From: Vibrio diabolicus | Lineage (GTDB): Bacteria; Pseudomonadota; Gammaproteobacteria; Enterobacterales; Vibrionaceae | DNA length: 64,000 nt | Reading direction: 5' to 3' | Assembly (NCBI GenBank): GCA_001048675.1 | Contig: CCKK01000020.1 | Coordinates: forward strand, 62,001-126,000 | Shown here: one piece after another, positions 10,144 to 20,851 of the stretch | How the letters are laid out: each line of letters starts with the position of its first letter | How positions within the stretch are numbered: the first letter of the stretch is position 1 | Translations under genes and position numbers: made by a program | Notes under the pieces: generated by a model | Told to the model about the DNA's origin: nothing | Database searches by the model: none | What the model saw: the letters and a program-made list of their open reading frames with translations, nothing else

Positions 10144-11475
10144 TCAGTTAACGGTAGAACGAACGTCGCCTTCGGCTAATCGAGTAATCAATACATCTCC
10201 CGACTTAACATCTGAAGATTGCGTAATTACTTTACCTTGCTCAGTTTGAGTAATTGAGTAACCTCGTTTCAATGTCGCTAGTGGGCTGACGGTGTCTAAC
10301 TTCTCTGCAGCAATCGCGAGTTGATGGCGCATAGTCAGTAATTTGCGATCCATTGCATCCATGAGCTTTTGCTCAACACGTTCTAGCTTCGACTTCTGCT
10401 CACCAAGGCGTATTACAGGAGAGTTCAATTGCAGCCGATAATGTTGACGCTCGATTCGCTGTTGGCGCAAGGCAATAAAACGACTCATCGCTCGCTGTAA
10501 GCGCATGTCCAACTCATCTAACTGTTGCGTCTGACGTTGCAAGCGATAGCTTGGGTGCTGTCTCTCTAGACGGTGCATTAATTGCGCAGATTGCTGCTTT
10601 TGCTGTGCTAGGTAGTAACGCATCGCGCTCGCTAACTTATGCTGGCGGGTAACTAAAGCTTGATCTTTGTGGCTGTTATCACGACTTACTAGCTCAGCGG
10701 CAGCTGATGGAGTAGGTGCGCGTACGTCGGCGACAAAATCTGCTATTGTCACGTCGACTTCATGTCCAACGGCGCTAATAATAGGAATTTGGCTTGCTGC
10801 AATCGTGCGAGCTAATATCTCGTTGTTAAAGCACCATAAGTCTTCTAATGAACCACCACCTCGGCCCACAATTAGCACATCACATTCATCACGGCTGTTA
10901 GCGCGACCAATGGCTTGTGCGATTTGAATGGCTGCATCTTCACCTTGTACCACTGTCGGATAAATCACAACGGGTAGGGAAGGATCACGACGTTTCAATA
11001 CGTCTAAGATATCGTAAAGCGCGGCACCAGTTTTCGATGTGATGACGCCAACACGTTTTGGGTGTTCAGGCAAAGGTTGCTTATTGGTTTGAGCGAACAA
11101 CCCTTCTGCGGCAAGCTTCATTTTCAGCTCTTCAAACTCTTGCTGAAGACGGCCGTCACCTTCCGGTTGCATGCTTTCGATGATCAATTGGTAGTCACCG
11201 CGAGGCTCATAAAGAGAAAGACGAGCTTTTACTAGGACTTGATTACCGTTAGCGGGCTTGAAAGTAACGCGGCGATTGTTACCACGAAACATGGCACATT
11301 TAACTTGGGCGCGAGAGTCTTTAAGAGTGAGGTACCAGTGACCAGAGACAGGAGCTGAAAAGTTGGATATCTCTCCGACGAGCCAAACGATCCCCATTTC
11401 GTTTTCAAGGAGTAAACGAACTTCTGCGTTGAGACGAGAAACAGTAAAGATGTTTTGATTGGTCTTGGAGAGCAC
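10144..11475 (-). CDS. xseA: XseA, exodeoxyribonuclease VII large subunit
   Basis: With XseB this subunit degrades single-stranded DNA. The protein has an N-terminal OB-fold (starting near [17 protein letters not shown], with GHWYLTLKD), the catalytic domain with [30 protein letters not shown] and [17 protein letters not shown], then a long coiled coil and a C-terminal segment with LKRGYSI. I chose GTG at 11475 (MLSKTNQN), giving 443 residues. Upstream codons in the open frame have no family support and would extend to 11634. It is divergent from guaB. Confidence 0.93.
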   Translation of the reverse strand: MLSKTNQNIFTVSRLNAEVRLLLENEMGIVWLVGEISNFSAPVSGHWYLTLKDSRAQVKCAMFRGNNRRVTFKPANGNQVLVKARLSLYEPRGDYQLIIESMQPEGDGRLQQEFEELKMKLAAEGLFAQTNKQPLPEHPKRVGVITSKTGAALYDILDVLKRRDPSLPVVIYPTVVQGEDAAIQIAQAIGRANSRDECDVLIVGRGGGSLEDLWCFNNEILARTIAASQIPIISAVGHEVDVTIADFVADVRAPTPSAAAELVSRDNSHKDQALVTRQHKLASAMRYYLAQQKQQSAQLMHRLERQHPSYRLQRQTQQLDELDMRLQRAMSRFIALRQQRIERQHYRLQLNSPVIRLGEQKSKLERVEQKLMDAMDRKLLTMRHQLAIAAEKLDTVSPLATLKRGYSITQTEQGKVITQSSDVKSGDVLITRLAEGDVRSTVN

Positions 11476-11563
11476 AGCTAATCTCTTAGACGTGAGTATG
11501 GAAATTAGCGGCAATATAATACATAGCAAGGGGTTAATTGCAAGAAAAAAATTAAAAAATTTG

Positions 11564-11592
11564 TGGTCAAGCGATTGCGTTAACCGTATAAT
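11564..11592 (+). promoter_or_regulatory. Candidate guaB promoter
   Basis: A perfect TATAAT (11587-11592) lies 17 bp after TGGTCA (11564-11569), which matches four of the six -35 consensus bases. It lies about 115 bp upstream of guaB in the xseA-guaB divergent region. Confidence 0.5.
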
Positions 11593-11706
11593 CCCTCCGC
11601 AATATCTAATCCAAATGTAGCTTGTTGCTGACACAGGTTACCCTCATTATGCGAAACGATGAGATTGGATTGTTCTTTTTACTCCTCTAATTGTGAGATA
11701 TTGCAA

Positions 11707-13173
11707 ATGCTAAGAATTGCCAAAGAAGCGCTGACATTCGATGACGTACTACTTGTGCCAGCACACTCCACCGTTCTCCCAAACACAGCTGATCTTCGCA
11801 CTCAGCTAACTAAGAACATCACCCTAAACATCCCAATGATTTCAGCGTCTATGGACACTGTTACTGAAGCTCGTCTAGCGATCGCGCTAGCGCAAGAGGG
11901 TGGCATTGGCTTTATCCACAAGAACATGTCTATTGAGCAGCAGGCAGCCGAAGTTCGTAAAGTTAAGAAGTTCGAAGCTGGTATGGTGACTGACGCGGTT
12001 ACAGTAAACCCTGACGCGACCATCGCTGATGTTGTTGCACTCACTGAAAAGCATGGTTTTGCAGGTTTCCCTGTTGTCACTGAGAGCAATGAGCTTGTTG
12101 GTATTATCACTGGTCGTGACGTTCGTTTTGTGACGGACCTTTCTAAGAAAGTATCTTCAGTAATGACGCCAAAAGAGAAGTTGGCAGCAGTTAAAGAAGG
12201 TGCAACACGAGAAGAAGTGCAAGAGAAAATGCACGAAGCTCGTGTAGAGAAAGTATTGGTTGTGAATGATGAGTTCCAACTAACCGGTATGATTACTGCG
12301 AAAGACTTCCACAAAGCAGAACGTAAACCAAACGCATGTAAAGATGAGCGTGGTCGCCTACGTGTTGGCGCAGCCGTTGGTGCTGGCGCTGGTAACGAAG
12401 AGCGTGTTGCTGCTCTAGTTGAAGCAGGCGTTGACATTCTACTTATCGACTCTTCACACGGACATTCTGAAGGTGTACTAAACCGCATCCGCGAAACTCG
12501 CGCTGCTTACCCAGATCTAGACATCATCGGTGGTAACGTAGCAACAGGTGCTGGTGCTAAAGCACTAATCGAAGCTGGCGTAAGCGCAGTGAAAGTTGGT
12601 ATCGGCCCTGGTTCTATCTGTACAACTCGTATTGTAACGGGTGTGGGAGTTCCACAAATCACTGCAATCGCAGATGCGGCAGAAGTGGCTAATGATTATG
12701 GTATTCCGGTTATTGCTGACGGTGGTATCCGTTTCTCAGGTGATATCTGTAAAGCAATTGTAGCTGGCGCATCATGTGTGATGGTTGGTTCTATGTTTGC
12801 TGGTACTGAAGAAGCGCCGGGTGAAGTGATTCTATACAATGGCCGTTCTTACAAGTCTTACCGCGGCATGGGTTCTCTTGGTGCTATGTCTCAAGGTTCT
12901 TCTGACCGTTACTTCCAGTCTGACAACGCAGCGGACAAGCTAGTACCAGAAGGCATTGAAGGTCGTATCGCATACAAAGGCCGTCTAAAAGAGATCGTAC
13001 ACCAACAAATGGGTGGTCTACGTTCAAGCATGGGTCTAACTGGTTCTGCAACTATCGAAGATATGCGTACGAAAGCTGAATTTGTACGTATCTCTGGTGC
13101 AGGTATGCAAGAGTCTCATGTACACGATGTTCAAATTACTAAGGAAGCGCCGAACTACCGTCTAGGGAACTAA
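11707..13173 (+). CDS. guaB: GuaB, inosine-5'-monophosphate dehydrogenase
   Basis: GuaB oxidises IMP to XMP with NAD+, the committed step to GMP. The 488-residue enzyme has the TIM-barrel core interrupted by two CBS domains (about 95-205), the active-site loop [11 protein letters not shown] with catalytic Cys305, the SSHGHS motif, and the flap region with GYKG-like [13 protein letters not shown] 11707 gives the conserved [16 protein letters not shown] start. The open frame extends 16 codons further without support. guaA lies about 100 bp downstream. Confidence 0.97.
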   Translation: MLRIAKEALTFDDVLLVPAHSTVLPNTADLRTQLTKNITLNIPMISASMDTVTEARLAIALAQEGGIGFIHKNMSIEQQAAEVRKVKKFEAGMVTDAVTVNPDATIADVVALTEKHGFAGFPVVTESNELVGIITGRDVRFVTDLSKKVSSVMTPKEKLAAVKEGATREEVQEKMHEARVEKVLVVNDEFQLTGMITAKDFHKAERKPNACKDERGRLRVGAAVGAGAGNEERVAALVEAGVDILLIDSSHGHSEGVLNRIRETRAAYPDLDIIGGNVATGAGAKALIEAGVSAVKVGIGPGSICTTRIVTGVGVPQITAIADAAEVANDYGIPVIADGGIRFSGDICKAIVAGASCVMVGSMFAGTEEAPGEVILYNGRSYKSYRGMGSLGAMSQGSSDRYFQSDNAADKLVPEGIEGRIAYKGRLKEIVHQQMGGLRSSMGLTGSATIEDMRTKAEFVRISGAGMQESHVHDVQITKEAPNYRLGN

Positions 13174-13180
13174 TTACCTA

Positions 13181-13196
13181 ACGGAAACGTTTGCTT
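13181..13196 (+). promoter_or_regulatory. PurR-like operator between guaB and guaA
   Basis: The 16-mer ACGGAAACGTTTGCTT matches the PurR box consensus ACGCAAACGTTTGCGT at 14 of 16 positions. It begins 8 bp after the guaB stop. Its position suggests that guaA has its own purine-repressed promoter, or that PurR acts as a roadblock. Confidence 0.6.
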
Positions 13197-13216
13197 TTTC
13201 CTTGAAGCATTAAGAA

Positions 13217-13242
13217 GAGGCGAGTACACTCGCCTCGGTTTT
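13217..13242 (+). terminator. Hairpin before guaA
   Basis: A 9-bp perfect stem (13217-13225 with 13228-13236) with a 2-nt loop is followed by GGTTTT. It is a weak intrinsic terminator or attenuator between guaB and guaA, 37 bp before the guaA start. Confidence 0.5.
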
Positions 13243-13272
13243 AATCACTTAGCCTTAAAAAGACTGCTCAAA

Positions 13273-14826
13273 ATGACTAAAAATATCCATGACCAACGTA
13301 TTCTGATCTTGGACTTCGGTTCTCAGTACACTCAATTAGTAGCACGCCGCGTACGTGAAATCGGCGTTTACTGTGAACTATGGAGCTGGGATGTAGAAGA
13401 AGCGGATATTCGCGAATTCAACCCAGATGGCATTATCCTATCTGGCGGTCCAGAAAGCGTAACGGAAGAGAACTCTCCACGCGCGCCTCAATATGTATTT
13501 GACTCTGGTGTTCCTTTACTTGGCGTATGTTACGGCATGCAAACTATGGCGGAACAACTAGGTGGCAAAGTAGCAGGCTCTAACGAACGTGAGTTTGGCT
13601 ACGCTCAGGTTAAAGTTTCTGGTGAATGTGCCTTATTTAAAGATCTTGAAGCAACTCAAGACGTATGGATGAGCCACGGCGACAAAGTAGTAGAGATCCC
13701 AGCCGATTTCGTAAAAGTTGGTGAGACAGACACTTGTCCTTACGCTGCGATGGCGAACGAAGAGAAGAAATACTACGGCGTTCAGTTCCACCCAGAAGTG
13801 ACACACACAAAAGGTGGCCTACAAATGCTTGAGAACTTTGTTCTTGGCGTATGTGGCTGTGAGCGTCTATGGACATCGGAATCTATCATCGAAGACGCGG
13901 TTGCTCGCATTAAAGAGCAAGTGGGTGACGACGAAGTTATCCTAGGCTTATCTGGTGGTGTGGATTCATCTGTTGTTGCGATGCTAGTGCACCGCGCAAT
14001 TGGCGACAAGCTAACGTGTGTATTTGTCGATAACGGTCTACTTCGTTTAAACGAAGGCCAACAAGTGATGGATATGTTTGGCGATAAGTTCGGCCTAAAC
14101 ATCATCAAAGTTGATGCAGAAGATCGTTTCCTTGAAGCACTGAAAGGCAAGTCTGACCCAGAAGAGAAGCGTAAGACAATCGGCCACGTATTCGTAGATG
14201 TATTCGATGAAGAGTCGAAAAAGCTAAAAAATGCAAAATGGCTAGCGCAAGGTACTATCTACCCAGACGTAATCGAGTCTGCGGCATCTAAGACTGGTAA
14301 AGCGCACGTGATCAAATCACACCACAATGTGGGCGGTCTACCAGATGAAATGGAAATGGGTCTTGTTGAGCCACTACGTGAGCTGTTCAAAGATGAAGTA
14401 CGTAAGATTGGTCTAGAGCTAGGCCTGCCTTATAACATGCTTTACCGCCACCCATTCCCAGGTCCAGGTCTAGGTGTTCGTGTTCTTGGTGAAATCAAGA
14501 AAGAATACTGTGACTTGCTACGTCGTGCTGATGCTATATTCATTGAAGAGCTTCACGCTGCAGACCTTTATGACAAAGTATCTCAAGCGTTCACGGTATT
14601 CCTACCTGTTCGCTCTGTAGGTGTAATGGGCGATGGCCGTAAATACGACTGGGTTGTATCACTGCGTGCAGTAGAAACCATCGACTTTATGACGGCACAC
14701 TGGGCGCATCTACCATACGACTTTCTAGGTAAGGTATCTAACCGTATTATCAACGAAGTTGATGGCATCTCACGTGTTGTTTACGATATTTCAGGTAAGC
14801 CACCAGCGACAATCGAGTGGGAATAA
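13273..14826 (+). CDS. guaA: GuaA, GMP synthase (glutamine-hydrolysing)
   Basis: GuaA aminates XMP to GMP using glutamine and ATP. The 517-residue protein has an N-terminal class I amidotransferase domain with the triad C86 (GVCYGMQ), H173 and E175 (FHPEVTH). It then has the ATP pyrophosphatase domain with the P-loop SGGVDSS (227-233), and a C-terminal dimerisation domain ending in [10 protein letters not shown]. The length is normal for the family. Confidence 0.98.
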   Translation: MTKNIHDQRILILDFGSQYTQLVARRVREIGVYCELWSWDVEEADIREFNPDGIILSGGPESVTEENSPRAPQYVFDSGVPLLGVCYGMQTMAEQLGGKVAGSNEREFGYAQVKVSGECALFKDLEATQDVWMSHGDKVVEIPADFVKVGETDTCPYAAMANEEKKYYGVQFHPEVTHTKGGLQMLENFVLGVCGCERLWTSESIIEDAVARIKEQVGDDEVILGLSGGVDSSVVAMLVHRAIGDKLTCVFVDNGLLRLNEGQQVMDMFGDKFGLNIIKVDAEDRFLEALKGKSDPEEKRKTIGHVFVDVFDEESKKLKNAKWLAQGTIYPDVIESAASKTGKAHVIKSHHNVGGLPDEMEMGLVEPLRELFKDEVRKIGLELGLPYNMLYRHPFPGPGLGVRVLGEIKKEYCDLLRRADAIFIEELHAADLYDKVSQAFTVFLPVRSVGVMGDGRKYDWVVSLRAVETIDFMTAHWAHLPYDFLGKVSNRIINEVDGISRVVYDISGKPPATIEWE

Positions 14827-14854
14827 TTTTCCTCTAGACTGTTGAGTTTATAAG

Positions 14855-14879
14855 AACCAGCCTCCGGGCTGGTTTTTTT
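14855..14879 (+). terminator. Rho-independent terminator after guaA
   Basis: An 8-bp GC-rich stem (14855-14862 with 14867-14874) with a TCCG-type loop is followed by a run of T. Confidence 0.9.
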
Positions 14880-14991
14880 GTACTTCAAATTTGTGAAGAG
14901 GGGACTCAACTTTTTTATAGGAGATATATACATGCGGTTAAATTAAATATATATTCACTTTAATTGTTTGATTATTATACATGGTATTGCT

Positions 14992-16515
14992 ATGGAACAG
15001 GCTGACGTTACCTCTCTCATTCCCATCCTTATTACTCTTTTCCTCGCGCTGACCACAAGAAATGTCGTTGTTGGTTTATTCGCCGGTGTGGTGAGTGGTG
15101 TCGCTATGCTTGAAGGGACATTTGTCGAACAAGGACCACTAGACTCGTTTAGTGCGTTGATGAAAAGCTATCTACTGCCGCAACTTACCGATAGCTACAA
15201 TGCTGGTGTGATTTTATTATTAGTGTTCATTGGTGGTTTCGTTGCGCTGATGGAAAAGTCTGGTGGTGGTGTTGCTTTTGCTAAAAAGGTCACTCAATGG
15301 GTGGCGAGTAAGTGCCAAGCTCAACTGTCCGCATGGTTCGGTGGTGTTGTTATTTTCTTCTCAGACCTTGGTACACCGTTGATTGTTGGTCCTGTTTTTC
15401 GCCCTTTATTTGATAAGTTAAAAGTATCACGCCAAAAATTAGCTTTTATTATCGATTCTACTTCCTCTCCCGTCGCAATCTTGATTCCTTTTATCGGATG
15501 GGGCGTTTACATCATGGGGTTGATTCAAAAAGAGTTTACTGCCCTGAATGTCAGTATGAGTGACTGGGATGCTTTCATTGGCGCGATCCCGTATCAGTTT
15601 TACGCCTTTCTTGCGATCGCGATTGTGCCGATTGTCTCTTTCTTCAAATTAGATTTCGGACCGATGGCGAAGGCTGAACAACTAGCAGAGCAGGGTTCCG
15701 ACTTTGGGAAAGTGCAGGAGTCCATGAATGTGTTTGCGCATAAAAATGCAAAATCCAGTTTTGTCTGGGCGCCTTTGCTCGTTATGCTGGTGGTCCTATG
15801 TACCATCCTCGTACCACACGGTTTTCCTTTTCAAAAAGTGGCGGGCTCAACGTTTAGGGCTGCGCTGTCTTCTGCATACTTCTTCGCCGCCTTCACTTTA
15901 ATTGCGCTGATGGCGTTTTATGGCGTCAGAAAGCTTTCCGATGGTATCCAAGTCTACCTGAAAGGCATGTCAAACATGATGTCGGTTGCGGTTATCTTGG
16001 TATTGGCTTGGGCGCTTAGCTCTGTTGGGAAAGAGCTGGGCGCGGCAGCATACATTGCTGAACAAGCTCAAGCGGGTTTCCCTTATTGGCTATTGCCAGC
16101 GGTTGCCTTTTTGCTTGCTGGTATTATCTCGTTCGCGACGGGATCGTCGTGGGGAACGTTCGCCATCATGATGCCATTAGTGATCCCAACCGCTGTTGCG
16201 ATTGACGCTCCTTTGTTGGTTTGTATTGGTGCGGTGTTATCTGGTGGTCTGTTTGGCGACCACTGCTCGCCAATCTCTGAAACTACGATTTTGTCGTCAA
16301 CAGGAGCTGGGTGTGAGCAGTATGAGCACTTCCGAACTCAGTTACCTTACGCATTACTCAATGGAATGATTGCATTAGGGTGTTTCCTTTTAGCTGGAAT
16401 CAACGCCTCGCCAGTGATTGTGCTTGCCGCCATTGTTGCCCAGTGTGTGGTTTATTTTGTGTTGTCTAAACAAAAATCAACCGCGAAGCTAGACGTGGTT
16501 TCGGCAGAACAATAA
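14992..16515 (+). CDS. NhaC-family Na+/H+ antiporter-like transporter
   Basis: This polytopic inner-membrane protein of about 507 residues has many hydrophobic segments. The conserved stretches FFSDLGTPLIVGPVFRP, IDSTSSPVAILIPFIGWG and CSPISETTILSSTGAGCE are typical of NhaC-superfamily proteins. I start at ATG 14992 (MEQADVTSLIPI); an ATG at 14968 is also in frame and neither has a good ribosome-binding site. The substrate is unclear, because NhaC-superfamily members carry Na+/H+ or organic solutes. It is an independent unit flanked by terminators. Confidence 0.8.
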   Translation: MEQADVTSLIPILITLFLALTTRNVVVGLFAGVVSGVAMLEGTFVEQGPLDSFSALMKSYLLPQLTDSYNAGVILLLVFIGGFVALMEKSGGGVAFAKKVTQWVASKCQAQLSAWFGGVVIFFSDLGTPLIVGPVFRPLFDKLKVSRQKLAFIIDSTSSPVAILIPFIGWGVYIMGLIQKEFTALNVSMSDWDAFIGAIPYQFYAFLAIAIVPIVSFFKLDFGPMAKAEQLAEQGSDFGKVQESMNVFAHKNAKSSFVWAPLLVMLVVLCTILVPHGFPFQKVAGSTFRAALSSAYFFAAFTLIALMAFYGVRKLSDGIQVYLKGMSNMMSVAVILVLAWALSSVGKELGAAAYIAEQAQAGFPYWLLPAVAFLLAGIISFATGSSWGTFAIMMPLVIPTAVAIDAPLLVCIGAVLSGGLFGDHCSPISETTILSSTGAGCEQYEHFRTQLPYALLNGMIALGCFLLAGINASPVIVLAAIVAQCVVYFVLSKQKSTAKLDVVSAEQ

Positions 16516-16530
16516 AGATAGAAATATCAT

Positions 16531-16563
16531 AAAGCGGAGGCTCATTGGGTCTCCGCTTTTCTT
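16531..16563 (+). terminator. Rho-independent terminator after the NhaC-family gene
   Basis: A 9-bp stem (16531-16539 with 16551-16559) with an 11-nt loop is followed by TTCTTTT, 15 bp after the stop codon. Confidence 0.8.
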
Positions 16564-16727
16564 TTGAGTCAAGGTAACATTTTTCTTGTGACAAAATGTG
16601 TGCGAGGACTTATTTATTCATTTTGTCTCGCAGAATCAACGCACTTAGCTCGGCGTTTTGTATATATGATCCACTATATGTCTAGTTATTCCTTGTATAT
16701 TGTATTGTTAAAATCCGGAGACTAGAC

Positions 16728-18431
16728 ATGTTTGCACTCAAACATCTTCCTCTTGCATTGAGTTGTGTCCTAGCTGCACAAGCGAATGCGAGTATGAATA
16801 TCCAGCCCGACCCGCAGAATCCAAACGGTTATGTCATTGCTCGTGGTGACGTTCAAGCCGTAGAGCAAAGCAAAACCTCTGACCCTATGTATGCCATTTG
16901 GTCACAAGCATTAGAGACGCGCCCGAACTCAGTGGTGGAGGCGATTGTTCCTGGAGCGGCAACCAATCCAGAAAACGTGAAGCGTGTAGAGCGTGTGTTC
17001 CCTGAAAGTGAGTGGGACTTCCTGACTCAAATGGCGGCACCTGAATACACTTACACGCGTTTCCTACGTGCAATTGGTAAGTTCCCAGCATTCTGTGGTG
17101 AGTATACGGATGGTCGAGATTCGGATGCGATTTGTAAAAAATCGATCGTGACAGCCTTTGCTCACTTTGCGCAGGAAACTGGTGGTCATATTTCGATTGA
17201 TAACGTATCGGATAACCCTCTTGGATTGGAAGAGTGGCAGCAAGCTTTGGTTCATGTGCGTGAAATGGGCTGGTCAGAAGGTCAAGAAGGTTACACGACA
17301 GGTTGTGGTCAGAATGACTGGCAAAACAAGCGTTGGCCATGTGAACCAGGACAAGGTTACTTTGGACGTGGTGCTAAACAGCTTTCTTACCATTTTAACT
17401 ATGGCGCGTTCTCTGAAGTGATGTTTGATGGTGATGCATCTGTATTGCTAAAAAATCCAGGCTTGGTTGCGGATTCATGGTTGAACTTAGCATCGGCTAT
17501 CTGGTTCTTCCTAACTCCACAAGCACCGAAACCTGCAATGCTGCATGTGATTGACCGTACTTGGGTGCCTTCACAGCGTGAGCTTGATGCTGGCATTGGT
17601 TACGGCTTTGGTACTACCATCAACGTGATCAATGGTGGTATTGAGTGTGGTGAGCAAAACAAGGATAAAGGTCAACCTGTTAACCGTATTCGTTATTGGG
17701 AAGGTCTTGCCGCCCATTATCAAATTCCAATTGAAGCTGATGAAACAAACACTTGTTGGCAGCAGACGCCTTACGGCAGTCTGAACCTAAATGGTGCGAC
17801 AGACGTGCTTTACACCAACTGGGATGGTAACTGGAAATACTACTCAGATCGCCCTGGAGGCCATTCGTTTGAATGTGAGTTGGTTGGTTTCCAAACGGCT
17901 TACTCTGCGCTAGTTGCGGGTGATTACGAGAAGTGCGTAACTAACTTTTACCAATCTCATGCGGGTTGGCCTGAAGTTCGTGTGGTTGACAAGTTAGATC
18001 CTGTAGATCCGGTCGATCCGCCTGTAGGTGGCGTGGCAGCTTGGGATGCAAGCAAAGTGTACAACACTGGTGATCAAGTCTCTTACCAAGGTGCTGTTTA
18101 CGAAGCGAAATGGTGGTCACAAGGTAATGAGCCAACGAAAGGCGACCCGTGGAAGCTGGTCTCAGGCACTCCGACAGAGCCGCCTACAACGGAACCTGAA
18201 CCACCAGTGACTGAGCCAGAGCCGCCCGTCACAGAACCGGAGCCACCAGTAACCGAGCCAGAACCACCAGTGACAGGTAATTTTATTCAGTGGGAGCCGG
18301 GCGTAACGCAAGTCGCTAACGGCGATAAAGTGACGTACCAAAACAAATGCTTTGTCGCAAAAAACGGCCCTGGAGTGTGGGAAAGCCCAACGCAAAGTAA
18401 CTGGTTCTGGGACGAGATCTCTTGCCTGTAG
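16728..18431 (+). CDS. Secreted GH19 chitinase with two carbohydrate-binding regions
   Basis: This exported endochitinase probably degrades crystalline or oligomeric chitin. The 567-residue precursor has a signal peptide (about 1-22, ending ANA). The GH19 catalytic domain (about 95-330) shows [11 protein letters not shown], which carries the catalytic Glu, and [20 protein letters not shown]5/12-like module follows ([18 protein letters not shown], about 435-480), then a linker of four TEPEPPV units (488-515) and a second Trp-rich chitin-binding-like region to the C-terminus. CCGGAGA lies 8 bp before ATG 16728. It is flanked by terminators, so it is probably monocistronic. The many cysteines fit a periplasmic or extracellular protein. 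Confidence 0.92.
   Translation: MFALKHLPLALSCVLAAQANASMNIQPDPQNPNGYVIARGDVQAVEQSKTSDPMYAIWSQALETRPNSVVEAIVPGAATNPENVKRVERVFPESEWDFLTQMAAPEYTYTRFLRAIGKFPAFCGEYTDGRDSDAICKKSIVTAFAHFAQETGGHISIDNVSDNPLGLEEWQQALVHVREMGWSEGQEGYTTGCGQNDWQNKRWPCEPGQGYFGRGAKQLSYHFNYGAFSEVMFDGDASVLLKNPGLVADSWLNLASAIWFFLTPQAPKPAMLHVIDRTWVPSQRELDAGIGYGFGTTINVINGGIECGEQNKDKGQPVNRIRYWEGLAAHYQIPIEADETNTCWQQTPYGSLNLNGATDVLYTNWDGNWKYYSDRPGGHSFECELVGFQTAYSALVAGDYEKCVTNFYQSHAGWPEVRVVDKLDPVDPVDPPVGGVAAWDASKVYNTGDQVSYQGAVYEAKWWSQGNEPTKGDPWKLVSGTPTEPPTTEPEPPVTEPEPPVTEPEPPVTEPEPPVTGNFIQWEPGVTQVANGDKVTYQNKCFVAKNGPGVWESPTQSNWFWDEISCL
18189..18272 (+). repeat. Four 21-bp tandem repeats in the chitinase linker
   Basis: Four consecutive 21-bp units each encode TEPEPPV (18189-18209, 18210-18230, 18231-18251, 18252-18272). 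They differ at third codon positions, so the linker is old or under coding constraint. Copy number could vary between strains. Confidence 0.85.
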
Positions 18432-18460
18432 TTGATTGAAAAGTAGTCTAACCATCTATA

Positions 18461-18491
18461 AAGACTCTGCTTTTTAGCGGGGTCTTTTTTT
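18461..18491 (+). terminator. Rho-independent terminator after the chitinase gene
   Basis: An 11-bp stem with two G-T wobbles (18461-18471 with 18476-18486) and a 4-nt loop is followed by a T run. Confidence 0.8.
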
Positions 18492-18613
18492 ATTTGAGCG
18501 GTTGCTTATTTATGGAATCTAAGTTTTCAATAACAGTTTTTCTCTTTTGTTCTGGGGCCCATTAAAATTCGCGCGCATTTTTTATCAACATTTTTGAAAA
18601 AAGGTATTTGTAC

Positions 18614-19204
18614 ATGTCGACAAAACTGGCTAACCCAGCACCGCTAGGTCTAATGGGTTTCGGTATGACCACTATTCTGCTCAATATTCATAACGCAGGA
18701 TTTTTCCCAATTGACTCTATGATTCTAGCGATGGGCATCTTTTACGGTGGCCTTAGCCAAGTAATCGTTGGCATCATGTGCTTTAAACGCGGCGACACGT
18801 TCGGCACAACTGCGTTTACTTCTTACGGTCTATTTTGGCTAACACTAGTAGGCTTGATCGTAATGCCTCACATGGGTCTTCCTGCAAGCCCAGCAAGCTT
18901 TATGGGTTGGTACCTAGCGCTTTGGGGCATCTTCACTGGTTTCATGTTCATTGGTTCTCTATGCTACCCAACAGCGAAGCAAGTGGTATTTGGTTCTCTA
19001 ACTATCTTGTTCTTCCTACTCGCAGCTCGTGACTTTACTGGTAGTGAAGTGATCGGTGCTATCGCTGGTTTCGAAGGTATCTTCTGTGGTGCAAGCGCGA
19101 TTTACTTCGCAATGGCACAAGTACTAAACAACGAATTTGGTCGTGAAGTTCTACCTGTAGGTAAAGCAAAAATCGCTCGTAAAGTTGAAGCTGTCGCTGC
19201 TTAA
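18614..19204 (+). CDS. satP: SatP/YaaH-family acetate uptake transporter
   Basis: This small inner-membrane transporter belongs to the AceTr family (GPR1/FUN34/SatP), which imports acetate and succinate with protons. The 196-residue protein opens with the family signature NPAPLGLMGFGMTTILLN and has six hydrophobic segments. ATG 18614 has AAAAAAGG about 10 bp upstream. An in-frame TTG at 18608 is less likely. It is bounded by terminators on both sides. Confidence 0.9.
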   Translation: MSTKLANPAPLGLMGFGMTTILLNIHNAGFFPIDSMILAMGIFYGGLSQVIVGIMCFKRGDTFGTTAFTSYGLFWLTLVGLIVMPHMGLPASPASFMGWYLALWGIFTGFMFIGSLCYPTAKQVVFGSLTILFFLLAARDFTGSEVIGAIAGFEGIFCGASAIYFAMAQVLNNEFGREVLPVGKAKIARKVEAVAA

Positions 19205-19223
19205 TCCTTTACACATAATGCAG

Positions 19224-19259
19224 AAAAGGGGATTAACCAATGGTTAATCCCCTTTTTTA
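19224..19259 (+). terminator. Strong terminator after satP, probably bidirectional
   Basis: A perfect 16-bp stem (19224-19239 with 19241-19256) around a single base ends in T on the + strand and has A residues on the other side. It can therefore also stop the convergent AGCS gene. Confidence 0.9.
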
Positions 19260-19303
19260 TGCCCTTAAACGGACCACTGCTTTTTCTTGTTTATGCGTTA
19301 AGG

Positions 19304-20851
19304 CTATGTTGATGGTTGTTCAACAGTTTCTGTAGTACTGTTGTCTGCCGTTGGTGCCTTACCCGTTTTACGCTTGTACTTATCTTCCCAGTAATCTGCG
19401 CCTTTAATGCCTAGCGCTACAGGGTTGAATGTAAAGTCGGTCACACCACGTTTTTGTTGTTCTTCGTAATCGTTCAATGCTTTGAGAGCTGGTTTCGACA
19501 TAAAGAAGATGATCAAAATACCGACGATGTTAAGCCATGCCATTAGACCTACACCTACATCACCCATCGCCCAGGCTAAGTTGGCGGTTTTCACGGTTCC
19601 GTAGAACACGGATGAAATAATGATGACTTTCAGAATAAACATCAGCCCATTTACTTTGAATGTACGACGAATGTAAGCAATGTTCGTTTCTGCAATGTAG
19701 TAGTAAGCCAGAATGGTCGTAAACGCAAAGAAGAAGAGTGCGATTGCGATGAATGGCTTACCCACACCAGGTAGCGCACTTTCGATCGCCATTTGCGTAA
19801 ATACAGGACCATTCGCACCAATATCAGCCGGTAGGTTTTGAATTAGGAACGTACCTTCAACTGCACCATTTACGTTGTACGCGCCAGTGATAAGAATCAT
19901 AAACGCGGTTGCTGAACACACAAGTAGTGTATCGATGTAAATAGAGAAAGATTGAACAAGACCTTGCTGAGCTGGGTGATCAACACTCGCTGCAGCTGCA
20001 GCGTGAGGACCAGTACCTTGACCTGCTTCGTTGGAGTAAACGCCACGTTTTACACCCCAACCGATTGCCGCACCAACACCTGCCATTGGTGTGAACGCGT
20101 CACCAATGATCATGCCGAAAATGCGTGGAACCTCACCAATGTTTAGAAGGATGATGACAAATGCAGTGATGATGTAAGCCAGCGCCATAAATGGCACAAC
20201 GATTTGGGTAAAGTTCGCAATACGTTTTACGCCACCGAAGATGATGAAGGCCAGAATGACACAGACAACCGTACCAGTGAAAATTTTAGCAAAACTGAAG
20301 GTACCAATAGCGGTTTCAATCATGTCACCTGAGCCAAATGCTGCTTCTACTGCGTTACCGATGCTGTTCGATTGAACGCCAGGAAGTAGAACGCCACATG
20401 CAAAGATGGTCGCGATAGCGAAGATCCAAGCGTACCATTTTTGTCCCATTGCTTTTTCAATGTAGTAAGCAGGACCACCACGGAATTCACCTTCGTCTTC
20501 TTCTTTATAGATTTGCGCAAGTGTCGACTCTGCGTATGCGGTTGCCGCACCAAAGAAGGCAACGACCCACATCCAGAATACGGCGCCTGGGCCACCGAAA
20601 CCGATAGCGGCAGCAACACCAGCAATGTTACCTGTACCTACACGGCCAGATAGTGAAACGGCAAGTGCCTGAAATGATGATATCCCTTTTGTTGAACTCT
20701 TCCCTGAAAGTAATAAGCGCCACATCTCAAAGAAGTGACGAATTTGTACAAAACGCGTCATGATTGAATAGAACAAACCTGCACCAAGGCACAAATAGAT
20801 CAGTACCGGGCTCCAAATAATTCCATTCAGAAAATCAACTAATGACTGCAT
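19304..20851 (-). CDS. AGCS-family sodium:alanine/glycine symporter
   Basis: This inner-membrane transporter of 515 residues takes up alanine or glycine with Na+. Family motifs are visible: LSGRVGTGNIAGVA near the N-terminus and GWGVKRGVYSNEAGQGTGPHAAAAA in the middle, with about ten membrane segments. I chose ATG 20851 (MQSLVDFLNG) with AGGGAAAA just upstream, rather than the longer open frame to 20920. It lies downstream of dadA on the same strand, which suggests joint use of D- and L-alanine. Confidence 0.93.
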   Translation of the reverse strand: MQSLVDFLNGIIWSPVLIYLCLGAGLFYSIMTRFVQIRHFFEMWRLLLSGKSSTKGISSFQALAVSLSGRVGTGNIAGVAAAIGFGGPGAVFWMWVVAFFGAATAYAESTLAQIYKEEDEGEFRGGPAYYIEKAMGQKWYAWIFAIATIFACGVLLPGVQSNSIGNAVEAAFGSGDMIETAIGTFSFAKIFTGTVVCVILAFIIFGGVKRIANFTQIVVPFMALAYIITAFVIILLNIGEVPRIFGMIIGDAFTPMAGVGAAIGWGVKRGVYSNEAGQGTGPHAAAAASVDHPAQQGLVQSFSIYIDTLLVCSATAFMILITGAYNVNGAVEGTFLIQNLPADIGANGPVFTQMAIESALPGVGKPFIAIALFFFAFTTILAYYYIAETNIAYIRRTFKVNGLMFILKVIIISSVFYGTVKTANLAWAMGDVGVGLMAWLNIVGILIIFFMSKPALKALNDYEEQQKRGVTDFTFNPVALGIKGADYWEDKYKRKTGKAPTADNSTTETVEQPST

